A stretch of DNA of 64,000 bases from Diphasiastrum complanatum (taxonomy: Eukaryota; Streptophyta; Lycopodiopsida; Lycopodiales; Lycopodiaceae). The stretch lies in the NCBI GenBank assembly GCA_029204225.1, contig CM055111.1:44367815-44431814 (forward strand), in the 5' to 3' direction. Shown here one piece after another: positions 1 through 10,448 of the stretch (the first letter of the stretch is position 1; each line of letters opens with the position of its first letter). The notes under the pieces are model-generated. The model did not search any database. It was not told the origin of the DNA and worked only from the letters and a program-made list of their open reading frames with translations. The translations under genes and the position numbers were made by a program.

Positions 1-545
1 GAAGCATATATGAATGTGTTGTAGTAGATACAACATGAAAGATGCCCCTCTTTGCCATGTAAGGTGATCCATAAAGACTCAGCCATGCATCTTGAAGATC
101 TTCTTGAAATCATATGAAGAAGAAACTCCTCCTCACACATTGGCCCCATCATAACTTGAATACCTTCAAAAAGGATAACTTGTGATGCTTCTTGAGAAGC
201 CTTGATCTCGGCCACTTCCAAGATTGAATCTTCATGCAACATGACATCTCTATTCACCATCACATTTGAAATAGAGAGTGTAAAGACACTAAAGGCCTCC
301 TTGATGGATGAGTATCCAATCATGATCCATGAGCTTGGATCATCCTTCCTTCTTGTTTTCAAGGGAATATATGCAAAGCAAGCACTACCAAGTTCACTAA
401 GGTGATCAACCTTAGGCTTTATCTTGAATAAAACTTCATATGGTGCTATTCCTTCAAGAGCTCCAATACTCCTCAAAGATTTGATCTTCAATGAGAATTT
501 CTTCTCAACATATGCTTTGAATAATAAGGAATAATCATACACCAT
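1..545 (-). pseudogene. Copia A integrase remnant with core deleted
   Basis: The minus strand reads a typical end of the integrase N-terminal half (FKAYVEKKFSLKIKSLR) and passes directly into the C-terminal part (GIAPYEVLFKIKPKVDHLSE, then an IPLKTRRKDD segment). In intact copia integrases these blocks are separated by a core of roughly 100 residues that holds the second catalytic Asp and the Glu. That core is missing, so the product could not perform strand transfer. Reading continues toward position 1 through the post-integrase linker. Confidence is good for family, moderate for exact limits. Confidence 0.75.
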
Positions 546-1378
546 AATACTTGAAGAGACAAGATATGTGCATCTTGTGTAATCCTCCTCCTTTGAAATA
601 TTGGAAATATAAGAAACATCAAGAGAGTTTGCACTCTCACTTGGATCAAATTTGTAGATGCCTTCAAATCTTGATCCATATGTGCAAGGATCTCACCATC
701 CTTCTTAATCACACAATTGTCAATATTGAAATTGACATCAAAGCCACTATCAAGAAGTTGGCCAACACTTAAGATGTTCTTTGTAAGCTTTGGGACAAAA
801 AGAACATTGTTGAGAAAGAGATCTTTAGAAGATGCAAGCTTCAAGGGAATAATCCCTACTCCTTCAATATTGCACTCATGCTTACTTGCAAAGTATATGG
901 TCTTCTTGACTCCATCATAAGGCATAATAGATGAAAAAAAGTTCTTGGAGCCACACATATGTGAAGATGCTCCACTATCAATATACCATGAGTCATCCTT
1001 GTTGAAGGTGGAAGAGGAGAAGCTTGATGCCATAAGAGAGCCTTGTCCATCACTTGCAATATAGTCCTCTTTCTCATTGGTGATGTTGGCTTGATTGAGT
1101 TGATTCTTCTTCTTGAAGCAATTGGTGGCATAATGGCCTTTCTTGCCACAATAAAAGCACTTGATCATCTTCTTCTTGAGATTTGAATTAGAAGCATGAG
1201 AGGTATCCTCCTCCTCTCCATCTTGGTCTTTAGCTTTGTCATTAGAGAAGTGATGGTGTTGCTTCTTACTACTCTCTTTGTGCTTGGCAAATAGAACTTT
1301 GCCATCATCATGATTGAGTGATAGCTTGTCCATCCTCAAGAGTTTGTACTCTTGTCTTGATTCTTCAGAAATAAGCAC
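546..1378 (-). pseudogene. Copia A gag C-terminus, zinc knuckle and aspartic protease
   Basis: This continues the gag frame after a single TGA at 1382-1384. It shows a CX2CX4HX4C zinc knuckle (CFYCGKKGHYATNC), which binds genomic RNA in the capsid, then the retropepsin active site in WYIDSGASSHM and the flap-side segment LFVPKLTKNILSVGQLL. The frame is lost shortly after, before the GAG-pre-integrase domain. A Lys/His/Asp-rich linker precedes the knuckle. It belongs with the gag N-terminus at 1382-1921. Confidence 0.85.
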
Positions 1379-1381
1379 ACT

Positions 1382-1921
1382 TCAAAGGGCCTCCAAACTT
1401 GGTAGCTCCTCCTTAATAGCATAGGATTGGACAAGGTTGTCATATTCATCTCTCAAGCCATTGAGAATGACTTGGACTAGCTCACTTTGATTGATTGAGT
1501 CACCAATACATGCAAGCTCCCTATGAATATCCTTTACTCTCAAAACATAACTAGATGCACTCTCATCACTCTTTTGGCTACTTTGAAAGATTTGATTCCT
1601 AAGAGTAAGAAGCCTAGAGGTATTCTTAGCCTCATAGATAGTCTTGAGACAATCCCAAGCTTCTTTGGCTGTTGTACAAGTACCTATCTCCCTCAATATC
1701 TCATTAGAGACATTCATCTTAATGTAGTGGAGAGCCATCCTAGCTCTCTTTTTGTATTTTTGAACCTCTTGAAGAACTTGTGGTTCTTCTTCAAGGCCAA
1801 GAACTATGTCTATCACGTCTTGAAGGATCAAGATGGACTCCAGCCTCATTTTCCAAATTGAATAATTTGAAGTGGTCAATCTTTCACTTGGTTCCAACAA
1901 GGATGAACCCATTGTAGACAT
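1382..1921 (-). pseudogene. Copia A gag N-terminal (capsid) domain
   Basis: The Met at 1919-1921 (MSTMGSSLL) is the likely start; a further upstream in-frame Met adds 18 unconserved residues. The protein has the copia capsid signature: an LTTSNYSIWKMRLES start, a middle with TCTTAKEAWDCLKTIYEAK, then SRLLTLRNQIF and a VLRVKDI-type helix (UBN2/DUF4219-like). It ends at a TGA at 1382-1384, with the same frame continuing into the zinc knuckle. It is closely related to the gag of copia C at 14777-15286 on the other strand. Confidence 0.85.
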
Positions 1922-2666
1922 TTGAAGTGAAGAAAACTCAAATGATGAACAATAAATGTTGTTATACACTTTCAATAGGATCCAATAATTGAGTACTATC
2001 TCCTCCTATGAAAGATCTTACAACAATTTGTGAATTGATTCTCACTAGCTACTCAAATCTCTCTAAAACAAGATCTATTTCACATCAAATGATGGAGTAT
2101 AGCCAAAGTTAGGATCTAACACTCTTAGCACGTGTGAAATACACTAAGAAACCAAATTTGACTCAAGTACAATGATATTGCATGAAACAAAATGGCTAAG
2201 ATCTCAAAACAGTGCCTAGATCACATATAGATGAGATTGGCAAACATACAACTGTGATTTTGGATCAACCAAGCAATCTCTTGACCAAACCAAATGTGTC
2301 CACCCTAGTCTAGGTGCCCTACCTAACCCTCTTCAAAAGCTTATAACTTTTGATTGGCTCAACCAAATGGAATGAAACTGATTGCAACAGAAACTAGACA
2401 AAAATAGCCTCAAAACAAGCTATCAAGCAAGATAAATGGATCAAACATGAGAGAGAATTTCCAAACTAAAATTGGATGTTCCTCACACGTGTCTGAGCAC
2501 CTGATTTCGTACAGTACCAGGTCAGACCCAATCAATGTCCTTTTGATCTCTTTTGATCCAAGATTGAACAAGATAGCTAGGAAAATGGGCCTTGACAACT
2601 TCTAGCTCAAGATTGATGAAAATTTTTTCACTTAGATGGATCAAAATGCATGGTAACTTTAGGTAG
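1922..2666 (-). other. Copia A untranslated leader
   Basis: About 745 bp between primer-binding site and gag start. No ORF of substance. It contains an imperfect copy of the CACGTGTGAAATACA motif (near 2130) that also occurs in the LTR of copia C near 14000. Confidence 0.5.
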
Positions 2667-2678
2667 GCTCTGATACCA
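2667..2678 (-). promoter_or_regulatory. Primer-binding site for initiator Met-tRNA (copia A)
   Basis: On the minus strand the bases read TGGTATCAGAGC, the standard plant copia primer site, placed directly after the LTR end CA at 2679-2680. Confidence 0.9.
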
Positions 2679-3354
2679 TGTTGAATTTCACACGTGTGGA
2701 CTGTCCACTACATGTACTTGTGATCTCCTAAGGTGTGTAGATGCACCAAGATCAAGACTAGATTGAGATTCAAGATCAATCTTGAATCCTATGGCAAAAA
2801 CGCACTACTACATGCATTCAATCACTTCCAACTCTCACTCACACGTGTGGAAGTATTCAAAAAATAATCTAAGTAAAAACAAGCTGCTCTCTTTGGGTAG
2901 AGAGAGAAAATGCATCATGAGCTCTCGGTAGAGAGAGAAAGCTAGAAATCCAATAACTCACAAAATCCATGAAATCACCAAATCAATTGACTTCAAAATG
3001 AGGAGTACAATGATGCTAGTAGGTCCACGAGCTACCACTATGCTTAACTATGATTGGACCATATTTTGTCACCTCTTGATCCTATTGGATCATTGATCTA
3101 TGCACCTCTTAATTCTATTGGACAATATTCAAGCACACCTCAATTTCCTATTAGACCTCACAAGGTTCCACCTCTAAATCCTATTGGACCTCTTGGAATT
3201 CATCAAACAAAATATTTACACTTGTCTACACTCTAATTAGCAAGTGTTTAGCCTCTTACTCTATTTTGGCTCAATATTGGCATTACAAGTGGAAATGGAT
3301 AATTTGCCATCTATGCCAAAAAATACCAAGCTAGATTTTTGCCAATTTCTCACA
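2679..3354 (-). repeat. 5' LTR of copia A
   Basis: Bounded by TGTGAGAAATTGGC (minus-strand start at 3354) and ...CACACGTGTGAAATTCAACA (end at 2679), about 676 bp. It holds two perfect CACACGTGTG palindromes (2689-2698 and 2840-2849), which contain the CACGTG G-box core. The left end of the insert at 7395-7722 resembles this LTR start. The partner LTR is outside the window, so length and target-site duplication are not checked. Confidence 0.7.
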
Positions 3355-3796
3355 GCAGCGGCGGAATGGAAGGCTCAGTGATGGCTTCCAGAAGATAGCC
3401 ATCATTAGTCCAGTGCAGATCGTTGGTGAGGTCCATGTATGGCTTGATGGCCTGTTTGGCGTGCTTGTGATTGGGTGAGGCTTGCGTACCGGATGAGATT
3501 TCTATAGCTACAAGTGTGGCCTCAGTGACACGCACCTTGTGTGTGGCTCCTTGGAAGGTGATATAAAACTTGGATTTCTCTTCCTTTCATGTACTGAAGG
3601 CAAGGGTGATGAAATCCATATTGATGCATCCCAAAAAGGCTCTCTCAAGAATACCCATTGTAGTAAGTAGAGGCTCCACAAGGGTCATCCACTGAGTGAC
3701 CATGCTTGTGCTAGGAAGAATCATGATGTCTATTGCAGATGGGACATCACGACGGATAGTATAGCGCAGAGACTGAGAAGTATCGGTAGAAGACAT
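3355..3796 (-). pseudogene. Unidentified ORF downstream of gypsy pol (copy U1), truncated
   Basis: Not recognised. Reading from Met at 3796 (MSSTDTSQSLRY) gives about 147 codons in one frame with a single TGA at 3587-3589; after it the frame runs on (KFYITFQGATHKVRVTEATL ... TNDGYLLEAITEPS) until the copia A LTR cuts it. A diverged, longer second copy lies at 22990-24211. It sits about 450 bp after the integrase on the same strand, where some Tat/Athila-type elements carry an extra ORF. No membrane segment or signal peptide is evident. Assignment to the gypsy element is an inference. Confidence 0.5.
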
Positions 3797-4246
3797 GATG
3801 ATCAGAAAGGAATTATAACCTGTGAAAGTGTATCAGAAGGCAATGCAGGAAATTTGAAAGGCTTTGGTCGCAAGAAAAATTTGCAAGAGCTTCGCTAGCA
3901 CAAGTGAGGCATATCACTGAACATTTGCCTGACTCAAAAATTGAATTTTCTCTTGTCAGAGACCTTCGCCCACCTCAATTTAGATGAATCAAGGGTGGAT
4001 GTACAATTTGAGAGCTCAGCGAGGGTTTCTAATACTATATTGGCCAAATCTGCACAAAATAGTGGTTTCTAAGTCATTTTTCATAAAAAATATTGTGCTT
4101 CATTTTCCTTATGCTGATGACTTCTTGACTTTTGCTCATCAGTCTTTTTTTTTTTTTTTTTAACTATCTTTTTCCAAAACAGGTCAGCAAATTAATTACT
4201 GAAAACAAAAAATTAAAAACAAATTAAATAAAAAAATATATTGAGA
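3797..4246 (-). other. Spacer between gypsy integrase and extra ORF
   Basis: No ORF of note. It contains a poly-T run (4145-4160), a segment near 3885-3900 (GCAAGAGCTTCGCTAGCA) that recurs imperfectly at 24290-24312 upstream of the second ORF copy, and TTCGCCC/GCGAGGGTTTC motifs resembling the GCGAAGGTT motifs in the 5' leader of the same element. Confidence 0.5.
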
Positions 4247-5430
4247 TCAGACTTGCTGAACTGGCAGAGCAGGCTGTCGAAACTTGCGTAATCGGTTGTC
4301 ATTTACCGGAGTATCAAATCGTTTTCCATCCAAGTACTCAAGAATTATTGCGCCATAGTTCAGAATTTCCTTCACTTTATACGGGCCTTCCTCAGTAAAC
4401 TTCAATTTACCCTTGATCAGCTTGGTTTTGTACATCACTGGAAGATCTCTTGCTTCCAGATCTTTCTTGTGCAATCGTCGATCGTGCCATGCCTTGTAGC
4501 GGACTTTCTCTGCTGCTAAGGCATGAACTGCCATCAATCGGGTTTCACATAATTTGTGAAACACTTCATGACGAAGTTGTAAAGACTGATCATCATTTAA
4601 TCGTTCCGTTGCTACTATGCGTAAAGATGGGATTAAAAATTCAATTGGCATAACAACATCTTGACCATAAATCAGTTGATAAGGTGTTTGATTTGTACTA
4701 TTTTTGTAAGCGATTTTGAATGCCCATAATGCTGCATACAGTTTATGTTCCCAATCAGACCGACTCGCTTCAACTGTCTTTGTCATAATGGTGCAGAGAA
4801 TCTTATTGGAAGATTCAGCTTGGCCATTCCCTCTGGGATAATAGGGAGTACTAAATCTGTGTATAACAAAAAACTCTTCCAGTAAATATTTTATTGTTTG
4901 ATTAACAAAGTGTGTACTCCGATCATTGACAATTTCAATCGGACATCCAAATCTGATTATAATATTTTCATATAGAAACTTGGTCGTAATTTCGCATCAG
5001 CCACTTTGACAGCTTTGGCTTCAACCCACTTGGTCATATAATCAGTTGCGACGATAATGTATCGGGACTGAGACCCTTGCGCAGCGGGATGAATAGGACC
5101 AACATAATCTAGTCCCCACTTTTCAAATGATGCTTGCAATAAAACCGGATGTAAGGGTTCATAATTCTATCGAGTAGGCCATCGTGTTCGATGGTAGACA
5201 TCACATGTCTGAATAAAATTTTATGTGTACTTATGAAGCGTAGGCCACCAACAACCGGATTGCAAAAGTTTGCGAATTGTAATATTTGTAGAGAAGTGTC
5301 CTCCACCCATGCCATCATCTGAAAACATGATTAGATCTGGTAGCACACATCTTCGTAAAATATTATCTAATCCACGACGATACAATTGTCCTACAATTAA
5401 TTGATAAGGTTGAGCCTTATGAATCAATTG
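4247..5430 (-). pseudogene. Gypsy integrase
   Basis: Three blocks are seen. At 5221-5427 is the zinc-binding N-terminal region (GGHFSTNITIRKLLQSGCWWP). At 4957-5139 is the core start with GLDYVGPI and VATDYMTKWVEA, carrying core Asp residues. At 4247-4786 is the rest: LYAALWAFKIAYKNSTNQTP, YQLIYGQDVVMPIEF, then a C-terminal domain with KGKLKFTEEGPYKVKEIL. The core between about 4800 and 4957 changes frame but retains GCPIEIVND-type sequence. The protein would insert cDNA into the host genome. Frame changes make it inactive. Confidence 0.85.
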
Positions 5431-6080
5431 TCTTTTCTATACTTTTGTCAAAGAGTCATTCGGTTGTCCTAGCATCAGGTACTCAACAATATCTGCCGCC
5501 CACTCAGGTACTGCTTCAACATAGAACAACGTGACATCTGGCAGTTTATCATCCACTTCAGTAATAACTGGTGCGGATTCAATTCGCGAAACGTGATCAG
5601 CTAGATAATGTTGCTTCCTCTTTCTGACCACAATTCAAAAGTCAAATTCAGTCAATAATAATAACCATCTTGCAATACGTCTAGTATTACACGTCTTATT
5701 TACCAAGTAAAGTAACGGTTGATGATCCGTATAAAATGCAAAGTGCGTTTCCATGAGGTAGTGACGAAATTTCCGATAGAAAAAATCATGGCTAGCACTT
5801 CACGTTCTGTTGTTGAATAATTCTTCTCTGGATGTGTAAGCTGTCTGCTTGCAAATCATATAGGATAATCCTTCTTATAGTCACCTGGCTGCGTCAAAAT
5901 TGATCCAATGGCATATTTTTCAAAGGCTTCTAACGCCTCTACTGTCTAAATAGGAACAATAGTTAATTTGTATATAGGTTGTGCTAAATCCACAAAGAAG
6001 ATAATAAAAATTTGATAGTAGTTCGCATGACCCATAAACACATAAACTCCTCGAATTGTTGTTGGACAATAACTTTGATT
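5431..6080 (-). pseudogene. Gypsy RNase H and connection region
   Basis: A diverged Ty3/gypsy RNase H between RT and integrase: minus-strand traces of the ASRQLTHPEKNYSTTERE-type block near 5770-5850 and a HFAFYTDHQPLLYLVNK-like stretch near 5690-5750, then KQHYLADHVSRIE with an acidic tail (5437-5631). Several frame breaks. In intact elements this domain removes RNA from the RNA:DNA hybrid. Confidence 0.65.
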
Positions 6081-7042
6081 TTAGAATAATCGGTGGCAAT
6101 GCCATGTCTTGATATCCAATGCCAATGCCACTCTGTGAGAAACCCATATCTGGCATTTTTTTGGATCTAGAGAAATCTGATATTTGCGGCATCTTTCAAA
6201 GACTTTCTCCAATCGATCCAGGTGGTTTGTATATGTACTATGAACTCCCAAGTCGTCCAAGTAAATTTCAAGGAATTTCTGCAGATAATCTTTAAAGGCA
6301 AATTGCATTACTCTTTGGAATGAACTTGGTGCATTACAGAGTCCAAAAGGCATTACTTTGTAAGCATAGGTGTCCCATTCTGTTGCAAAAGCAGTTTTGT
6401 GGCAATCGGCAGGTGCAATTTTAACCTAGCTGTAACCACTAAATCCATCCAGAAAACTATAAGCTTCCACTCCAGCAAGGCGATCCAAAATGCTTTTAGT
6501 AAAAGGTAACGGAAAGTGATTCTTCCGTGTCACTTTATTCAATGCTTTGAGATTCACACAGATTCACAATTTCTCATTTTCTTAGGAACAATGACAATCG
6601 ATGAAATCCATTTGGTATGCTCGATCTCATAAATGAAATCGGCGTCAAGCAATCTCTGAAGTTCTTTCTTTATCAGATCTGCCACATTAGGATTATAGCG
6701 ATAGAACTTTGTAACCTTTGGTATTGCATCAGGTACTAAAGGTATGGTATGTTCAATGACTGATGTCGGAATACCCTTCAAATCTTGATAAGTCCATGCA
6801 AAACAATCTTGATACTTAATAAGTAACAAACGGAGTGCTTGATACTGCTTAGGAGTAAGTTGTGATCGCACTTGTACAATCTTTTCCGGTTCTCCTGGTT
6901 CTGCAAGATTCATTGGTTGCAGCCTAGCTGGGCCATCGCAAACCTCTTTAGATTTTGGCATGTGTTCTTCAGGTTCACGATGTGCTTTAGGTAACATGAT
7001 AACCACATCATCCAGTGTATAACGTTTAAAATGCTCTGGCAT
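6081..7042 (-). pseudogene. Gypsy reverse transcriptase
   Basis: Starts with a linker (MPEHFKRYTLDDVVIMLPK), then LTPKQYQALRLLLIKYQDCFAW and the RT entry FYRYNPNVADLIKKELQRLL. The palm domain has FLDGFSGY (first catalytic Asp, near 6420-6460) followed by TAG where Gln is expected, then KVMPFGLCNAPSSFQRVM and the catalytic YLDD (near 6240). At least one frameshift separates 6554-7042 from 6081-6353. It would copy the element's RNA into DNA; it is inactive here. Confidence 0.85.
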
Positions 7043-7053
7043 ATCATGCTGGA

Positions 7054-7394
7054 CTACATTTGCTTGTTCTTTTTCGAAAGGACTTGTCTGGATCTTCGTT
7101 TAGTCTTCTTAGCAGGAATTGATCGTGGAGGTGATGACTTTCGGGATGATAAATCTTTCTTCACAGGTGAAGACTTTCTAGACGATGATGTCTTGCTGGA
7201 GATCTGACTTGAAGAATCATTCTTGACTTTTCCTTTGCCTTTATCCAATAGAGGTGGCACTTCCTTTGAGTCAATCTTTTGAGGGGGGTTTTCCCATTTC
7301 AGGACCGTATTATAATGTTGCTTTGCTTGTTTCTTCGTCATCGAACCTATCATCTCGTCTCCCTTCAATATAATTGCTTTGGACGATTTGAGGC
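7054..7394 (-). pseudogene. Gypsy protease-RT linker, Ser/Lys-rich
   Basis: Reads MTKKQAKQHYNTVLKWENPP, then a basic, Ser-rich stretch (SSSRKSSPVKK, SSRKSSPPRSIPAKK). A matching segment is at 17900-18262 in the plus-strand copy. No catalytic domain. It is separated from the upstream protease by the insertion at 7395-7722. Confidence 0.7.
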
Positions 7395-7722
7395 TCCAAA
7401 AAGTTTCTATCGTCTCACTATGGAGAGAGGGAATACATAGCAAATTCGACTTCCTTCTTGAAGTTAGGTGGATTTTCAGCATGTAATAAGGAAGTTAACT
7501 CACTCTCCTTGACCTAAAATTAAACCCTATAAAGTAGGGATGACCACCAAATAGACATGACCAACTCTCTTGACTTGACCTAACCTACATTAGGATGGGT
7601 TTCCCATGTGGCATCATGGCCTCACATGTGTGGGACCCACTTGTATACACAATTTACACTATTCTACATGGTTTTTGATCAAGCTAGATTTGCCAATTTT
7701 TGGCAATTCTTCACAATTGTTG
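7395..7722. repeat. About 330-bp insertion inside gypsy pol
   Basis: The plus-strand copy reads straight from DEPII into KAVILKEDRI at about 17905-17945; this copy has about 330 bp of unrelated non-coding sequence at the same point. Its right edge (minus-strand TGTGAAGAATTGCC...AAATCTAGCTTG) resembles the start of the copia A LTR, so a truncated LTR is likely. The left border and a target-site duplication are not clear. Confidence 0.55.
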
Positions 7723-7734
7723 GTTCATCAGGAA

Positions 7735-9043
7735 CATTATGCACTCCAAATCTGGTCGGATCCATATGATGTAGAATCTGTTCATCCGTAAGTCCTGCAT
7801 TGCCATCATAAGTTAAGACATGGCTCATTGGTATGAGATCATCCTCAATTGGATCTGGTATAGATTCCGTTGGTATCCAGGCTACATTCAACACATTTAG
7901 TGGAAACGTGATTGGCGTATCCAAAGTTCAATCTAACAAGGAAATCTCGCCCATTTCTGATTGAATATCTTTTTGACACATATATCCTGTTGTACAATCA
8001 ATTGTTGCAAGAGTTTCGTTCCAATTGACAGTATCCGTTTGAGAATCGTAGTGAACTCCCAATTTTTTCTCTGGTCGATCACAAGTGTGATCCATTTTTG
8101 ATGAATCATCATCCACTTTTTGAACCATTGGCTTGATAGTCCAAGTCGTAGGATCAACTTTAACTACACGTTCACGATTTTCAAAAGTGATTTTGCCGGT
8201 ACCCCAGTTATGAATTACTTGCGCAACTCGTAACCATGGACATCCTAAGAGAACTCGGTAGACATTTGGTGCTGCTGGTGAGTACATCATGACGAAAGTA
8301 ATGACAAACTGTACTCCTGCAATCCTGGCAGGTATATCTTCCACCATTCCTCATGGACGAACTGTCATTTGATCAGCTAGCTTAATAGCAAAAGTAGCAG
8401 GCTTAATCTTTGTAAGGCCCCATTTTGTACATAGCTTTGTAGAAATCAGATTAACTCCTGAACCGCCATCTATCACGGCTGCTTCTTTAGAAAATTGTCT
8501 ATGTTGTATCGGCAGAGTGATATTCTTTTGTTCACTTTCCCAAGCGGCTCCAACATGGAGTACATCGTCAGATTCTTCAAATCCAGCACAAAAAAATGGC
8601 TCCTAATGGTCTTCTGATTCTTCTTGAGCTAACTTTTGCGCTAAGACTTCTTTTGCTTTTGGCACCAACTTTAGGAACTCTCCCAATGAAATATTGATCT
8701 TGCTAGATAGAATATTCATGAGTAATTCTGTATGCGGTGCTTCCGATTTAGTCATCTTGAAGGGTTCTTCATGATGATGTAATTGAACATTCATATCCGT
8801 ACATAAATTTCTTGGAGGCTGCAATGGTGAAGACCGAACTTCAGCTGTTACTTTAGCAGCTTCAAGTTCCTCTTTTTCTTGCAGATGTTTAATCCACTGT
8901 CTCGTATCCTGATATCTTCGTTTTTCTACATTAAGATTTGGATAGACTCCCGATGTTGTTGGTGTATCGTTCAATGGTATAGAATCAGCAGGTACCGAAT
9001 CCATTACTGGTTCTTTTTGCTTTTGTGCTCTGGTGACCACCAT
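7735..9043 (-). pseudogene. Gypsy aspartic protease region
   Basis: One frame with stops at 8603-8605, 8351-8353 and 7928-7930, continuing the second part of gag. Order: MVVTRAQKQKEP linker, Gln/His-rich segment, NILSSKINISLGEFLKLVPK, the retropepsin-like active site AVIDGGSGVNLIS (about 8460), KLCTKWGL, GVQFVITFVMMYSPAAPN and YRVLLGCPWLR. The Asp-Gly-Gly form replaces the usual Asp-Ser/Thr-Gly. The stops correspond to Arg or Gln codons in the plus-strand copy at 16451-18262. Confidence 0.8.
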
Positions 9044-9064
9044 TAAGGGTGGACTTGGTTTATT

Positions 9065-10448
9065 CTAAGCTACCGATCCTTGCTTAATTGTTATCAAATT
9101 TACAGGTGTTGTAGCTGGTGGTGGCTTCGGTCTTGCTTGACAGTCTTTATAGCAATGCCCATATGCACAGTCATGACAGAATGGTACAAATTTTTCTTTA
9201 TTTTGGCATTCTGCAACTCTGTGATTTTCTCCACATGCAAAGCATCCAAGTGGTGCTCTGGCCCAATTTCTCGAGGCTTGTTGTTGAGCGGCAGCATAAA
9301 TGGCATATTGTTTGGAAGATCCTCCTTCCTGATCATTACCATAGCTCCGTTGCTCAACACTTCCGTAAGGTTCTGGTTCCATCAAATTGGCAGGAGGAGC
9401 GGAGTGTTTTGGTGGGGCAGGCAACGCTAGACGTTCCGGGTATCCAAGAGTAGATTGTTGCAGTCTTGACCATCTGGGCATACCGTTGCTGAATTATCCG
9501 AGGGTTGAAGTTGCAAAAGGCAGTCTCATGGTCAAGTGAATTACACAGATGGCAAACATTGATTTCCATTCGTTTTTTCAATTGAAGGCACTCGTTCACT
9601 ATGTGATTTCTTGTACAAATAGAACACCGGACATTTTCCCTGGTAGGAAAAGTCTTTGCAAACTTCTCAGGTTCCTTGTTCGCTTCTCCGTGGAAATTTT
9701 CCAATGCTTTGATCTTCTCATCAAATTGCAACTGTAACTTTTCCATCTGTTTTTGCTGGGTCTTCCCAAGTTTCTCGAACTCATTGAGCATCGTTTCTAC
9801 AATAGCATTGGCATTTGTTGATGCAATAGTGGTGGATGTCGTAGTAGTATGCCCTGTTGTATAAGACAACATACTGACATTCGGCTCATCATCTGAATCT
9901 TCATCCTCCTCCCGAATTGCATTGTCCATCGCATTTTGCAAAAGTGCATACTCATTATGGCGTTTCAGCTCACGTCTGATCCGTTTAGGTAGACCTGACA
10001 AAAACCACATAATCATGGCATTTTCATTAATCAGCTCAGGCTCACATTCAGATCTAAGACGTTTCACCCTTTTGATGTAATCTCAAACCAATTCCCGCTT
10101 TCCCATTTCAATTTTACTTAAAAGTAGAAAAGGGTCTTCCATAAACTTCCGCGGTTTGAACCGTGTGATAAGGGCTCGTTTAACAACCTCCCAAACTGTA
10201 CGTTCAGTTTCATCTTGATTATAGTACCAATCTTGTGCTGCACCTGTTAAGGCCATAGGAAACAGCTTAAGTTTATCTTGAGGATAAATCTCACCATAGA
10301 CCTCACAGGATTCAACATAGATATGAGAAAATCTAACTGGATCTGTTAATCCATTATATTTGGGTAGATCCAATCGGGGTGCTCTTCTAACAATAATTGG
10401 ACTGACCTCCTATGGAGCACCTCCAAGAGCAGCTCCAGGGGCAGCCAT
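9065..10448 (-). pseudogene. Gypsy gag with four CCHC knuckles
   Basis: The likely start ATG is at 10446-10448 (MAAPGAALGGAP, then TAG). The capsid block DLPKYNGLTDPVRF ... KLKLFPMALTGAAQDWYYN is typical of Ty3 gag; a TGA lies at 10083-10085 and a frameshift near 9475. The nucleocapsid has four zinc knuckles: CSICTRNHIVNEC, CHLCNSLDHETAFC, CFACGENHRVAEC and CHDCAYGHCYKDC. The first, third and fourth use shortened CX2CX3HX4C spacing. A coiled-coil-like EFEKLGKTQQKQMEKLQLQ segment precedes them. It would package genomic RNA. Confidence 0.85.

Larger units (their letters stand above)
1..3354 (-). mobile_element. Ty1/copia retrotransposon A, 5' part, nested insertion
   Basis: Minus-strand order is LTR (2679-3354), Met-tRNA primer site, about 745-bp leader, gag, protease and integrase remnants; RT and the 3' LTR lie beyond the left edge or are lost. 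The right LTR border cuts the unidentified ORF at 3355-3796: similarity to its second copy (22990-24211) stops close to the border. This indicates that A inserted into the Ty3/gypsy element that occupies 3355-12410. The element is dead: one in-frame stop in gag, a frame change after the protease, and loss of the integrase core. Confidence 0.85.
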
